Assembly (NCBI GenBank): GCA_029858545.1
Contig: JAOUFA010000058.1
Coordinates: 1-13,355 of the forward strand
DNA: 13,355 nt
Source: Betaproteobacteria bacterium
Lineage (GTDB): Bacteria; Pseudomonadota; Gammaproteobacteria; Burkholderiales; SG8-39
Reading direction: 5' to 3'
Notes under the pieces: generated by a model
The model's input: only the letters and a program-made list of their open reading frames with translations
What the model was told of the DNA's origin: nothing
The model's database searches: none
Shown here: piece after piece, positions 11,825 to 13,355 of the stretch
How positions within the stretch are numbered: position 1 is the stretch's first letter
How the letters are laid out: every line of letters begins with the position of its first letter
Program-made: the position numbers and the translations under genes

Positions 11825-13355
11825 CTATCCCCCGGCCGTTGGTGATTTCGCCGCCGCCTCGCCTTCCATCTTCTTCGTCGCCTGCTCGACCAGGACCTTC
11901 TTCGATACCTTGCCGAAGGTGGACACGGGAAAATCGGCCACGATTTCGAGCCGCTCGGGAAGCTTGAACTTCGCGATTTCCTTTTCCATCAGAAAGCCGA
12001 CCAGCTCCTTCAGCGTCAGGCCGAGACCGGCGCGCAGAATAACGTAGGCGCACATCCGCTCGCCCAGGTTCGCATCGGGGATCGGCACGCAGGCGACATT
12101 CTGCACCGCGGGGTGCATCAGGATCAGGTTCTCGATCTCCTCGGCGCTGATCTTCTCGCCGCCGCGATTGATCAGGTCCTTCTTCCGGCCCTCCACGATG
12201 TAATTGCCCGAAGGATGCTTTCGCATCAGGTCTCCCGAGAGATAGAACCCGTCGGGTGTGAACTGGCGCGTGTTGTACTCGGGCACGCCGAAATAGCCCC
12301 GCAACGTGTACGGCCCGCGGCAGGCGAGCTCGCCGACTTCGCCGTCGGCCACCTCGCGTCCGTCGTCATCGAGCAGCCGGACCTCGTCGTCGGGGCAGAC
12401 CGGCCGGCCGCAGGTCTCGAGCTTGACCACGTCGGGATCGTCGAAACGCACGAAAAAGAGCATCCCTTCGGACATGCCGAAGTTCTCCTGGACAAACGCC
12501 CCCGGCATGAGCTGTTGGGCGCGCAGGCGCACCTCCGGCTGCATGCGCTGGCCGCCGCTCTGGATCAGCGTCAACGAACCGAGATCGTAGTTGGCGATCG
12601 CCGGATCGTTGATCAGGCGCACGAGCAGCGCCGGCACGACCTTCAGGTGCGTGCAACGGTGCTCCTGGATGAGTTTGAAGATTTCCTCGGGTCGCGTGCT
12701 CGGCGAGAGAACGACCCGGCCGCCGTTGAAGTAATGGCCTTGGATCCCCGGACAGGCGAGCGGCAGGTTGTGCGCGATCGGCAACGCCAGCAGGAGCGTC
12801 GAGTCGCGATTCAGCCGGCACACGGAAGCGGCGACCTTCGAGTTGTAGGCGTAGTCGTTATGCGTGCGCGGAATGAGCTTCGGGATTCCGGTGGTGCCGC
12901 CCGAGAGCTGGAAGATCGCCGGATCGTTCGGATCGATGCGAACCTTCTCCAGGTCGCTGCGCGGCCGGCGCGCCGGGCGCTCGATCAGATCGGTGAGCGA
13001 AACCTCCCCCGGGCCGGGGCGTCCGAACACAATGCGAAACTTGAGTCCGGGCTGCTCCTTCTGCACGCGTGCGATGGTTTCGGCGAAGCGATGCTCGCCG
13101 ACCTGCTCGGGATAGACGCAGGCGACCGCTCCCGAGAGCTGGACGAACTGGCTGATCTCCGCGTAGCGGTGGGTGACGAGTGCCGCGATCGGCACCGCGC
13201 CGATCTTCTGCAGCGCGAAGTAGAGCAAGACAAATTCGGCGACGTTGGGCAGCGTCGGCACCAGGCGGTCGAGCGGCTTGAGCCCCAGTTCAAGCAGGTT
13301 GAGCGCAAGATTGTCGGTGATGCGGTCGATGTCGGCGTAGGTGTACTTGCGCGCG
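11825..13355 (-). CDS. EntE/DhbE-like aryl-AMP ligase (5' end outside window)
   Basis: A 509-codon partial protein, open to the window edge; about 30-40 N-terminal residues are missing compared with about 540 in the family. The GTG at 13261 is internal: upstream codons read on as KYTYADIDRITDNLA. Adenylation motifs are present: LSGGTTGIPKLIPR (12872-12904), the AHNLPLACPG aryl pocket (near 12750-12775), FGMSEG (near 12470), DGFYLSGDL, GRKKDLINRGGEKISAEEIE and STFGKVSKK with the A10 lysine. It closely resembles 2,3-dihydroxybenzoate-AMP ligases, with pocket His and Asn conserved. The position equal to DhbE Ser240 is Cys (codon 12752-12754), as I recall for salicylate-specific ligases. It activates an aryl acid as acyl-AMP, then a thioester. 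No siderophore NRPS or carrier protein is visible; the downstream genes suggest catabolism. First visible gene of the minus-strand run. Confidence 0.9.
   Translation of the reverse strand, partial: ARKYTYADIDRITDNLALNLLELGLKPLDRLVPTLPNVAEFVLLYFALQKIGAVPIAALVTHRYAEISQFVQLSGAVACVYPEQVGEHRFAETIARVQKEQPGLKFRIVFGRPGPGEVSLTDLIERPARRPRSDLEKVRIDPNDPAIFQLSGGTTGIPKLIPRTHNDYAYNSKVAASVCRLNRDSTLLLALPIAHNLPLACPGIQGHYFNGGRVVLSPSTRPEEIFKLIQEHRCTHLKVVPALLVRLINDPAIANYDLGSLTLIQSGGQRMQPEVRLRAQQLMPGAFVQENFGMSEGMLFFVRFDDPDVVKLETCGRPVCPDDEVRLLDDDGREVADGEVGELACRGPYTLRGYFGVPEYNTRQFTPDGFYLSGDLMRKHPSGNYIVEGRKKDLINRGGEKISAEEIENLILMHPAVQNVACVPIPDANLGERMCAYVILRAGLGLTLKELVGFLMEKEIAKFKLPERLEIVADFPVSTFGKVSKKVLVEQATKKMEGEAAAKSPTAGG

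Noticed and set aside
10878..12047. 389-codon plus-strand frame opposite the amidohydrolase and ligase genes
   Set aside because: Crosses two minus-strand genes and the gap between them, with no domain motif; a shadow frame.

Overview
The window looks like chromosomal DNA of a GC-rich proteobacterium, most likely a betaproteobacterium. The grounds are uniformly high G+C, the E. coli-like FNT/MetY/CoA-binding protein sequences, and strong third-position GC that opens long spurious antisense frames. Species cannot be named from sequence alone. There are eleven complete protein genes, two genes cut by the window edges and one gene fragment. I see no tRNA, rRNA, CRISPR array or insertion sequence, and no gene-free stretch longer than about 300 bases.

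Layout. (1) 1-225: 3' end of a small membrane protein gene. (2) 399-746, minus: an ORF6N-domain gene that has lost its N-terminal half and carries a 25-bp palindrome written in rare codons. (3) 799-2828, minus: a two-gene, translationally coupled unit, a NIPSNAP-family protein followed by a ThDP-dependent acetolactate synthase/decarboxylase-like enzyme. (4) 2829-3018: a divergent promoter region holding a 90-bp nested inverted repeat. (5) 3019-5613, plus: a compact unit of a CoA-binding protein, an FNT-family anion channel and the sulfhydrylase MetY, which fits inorganic sulfide assimilation into homocysteine. (6) 5632-6627, minus, and 6785-7525, plus: a divergent pair, a 4,5-dihydroxyphthalate decarboxylase (Pht5)-like protein and a class II aldolase/adducin protein. 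(7) 13355-7616, minus: a five-gene run of an EntE/DhbE-like aryl-AMP ligase (5' end outside the window), two ACMSD-type amidohydrolases, a D-2-hydroxyacid dehydrogenase and an M24 pita-bread protein. The last pair overlaps by one base.

How they may work together. Regions 6 and 7 resemble a catabolic island for an aromatic or hydroxy-carboxylic acid. The ligase would activate an aryl acid; the Pht5-like, class II aldolase and ACMSD-like proteins belong to superfamilies with known decarboxylases; and the dehydrogenase would handle a 2-keto/2-hydroxy acid. The substrate is unknown and no ring oxygenase or ring-cleavage enzyme is visible, so this is an inference from family membership. Two proteins of the run appear to have lost canonical metal ligands: the M24 protein (most ligands) and the first amidohydrolase (HxH to HxY, His to Asp). 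The neighbouring amidohydrolase keeps a full His-His-His-His-Asp set. These altered active sites, the Cys-type specificity position of the ligase, the possible sulfide channel beside MetY, and the palindrome in the ORF6N remnant are the points most worth following up.
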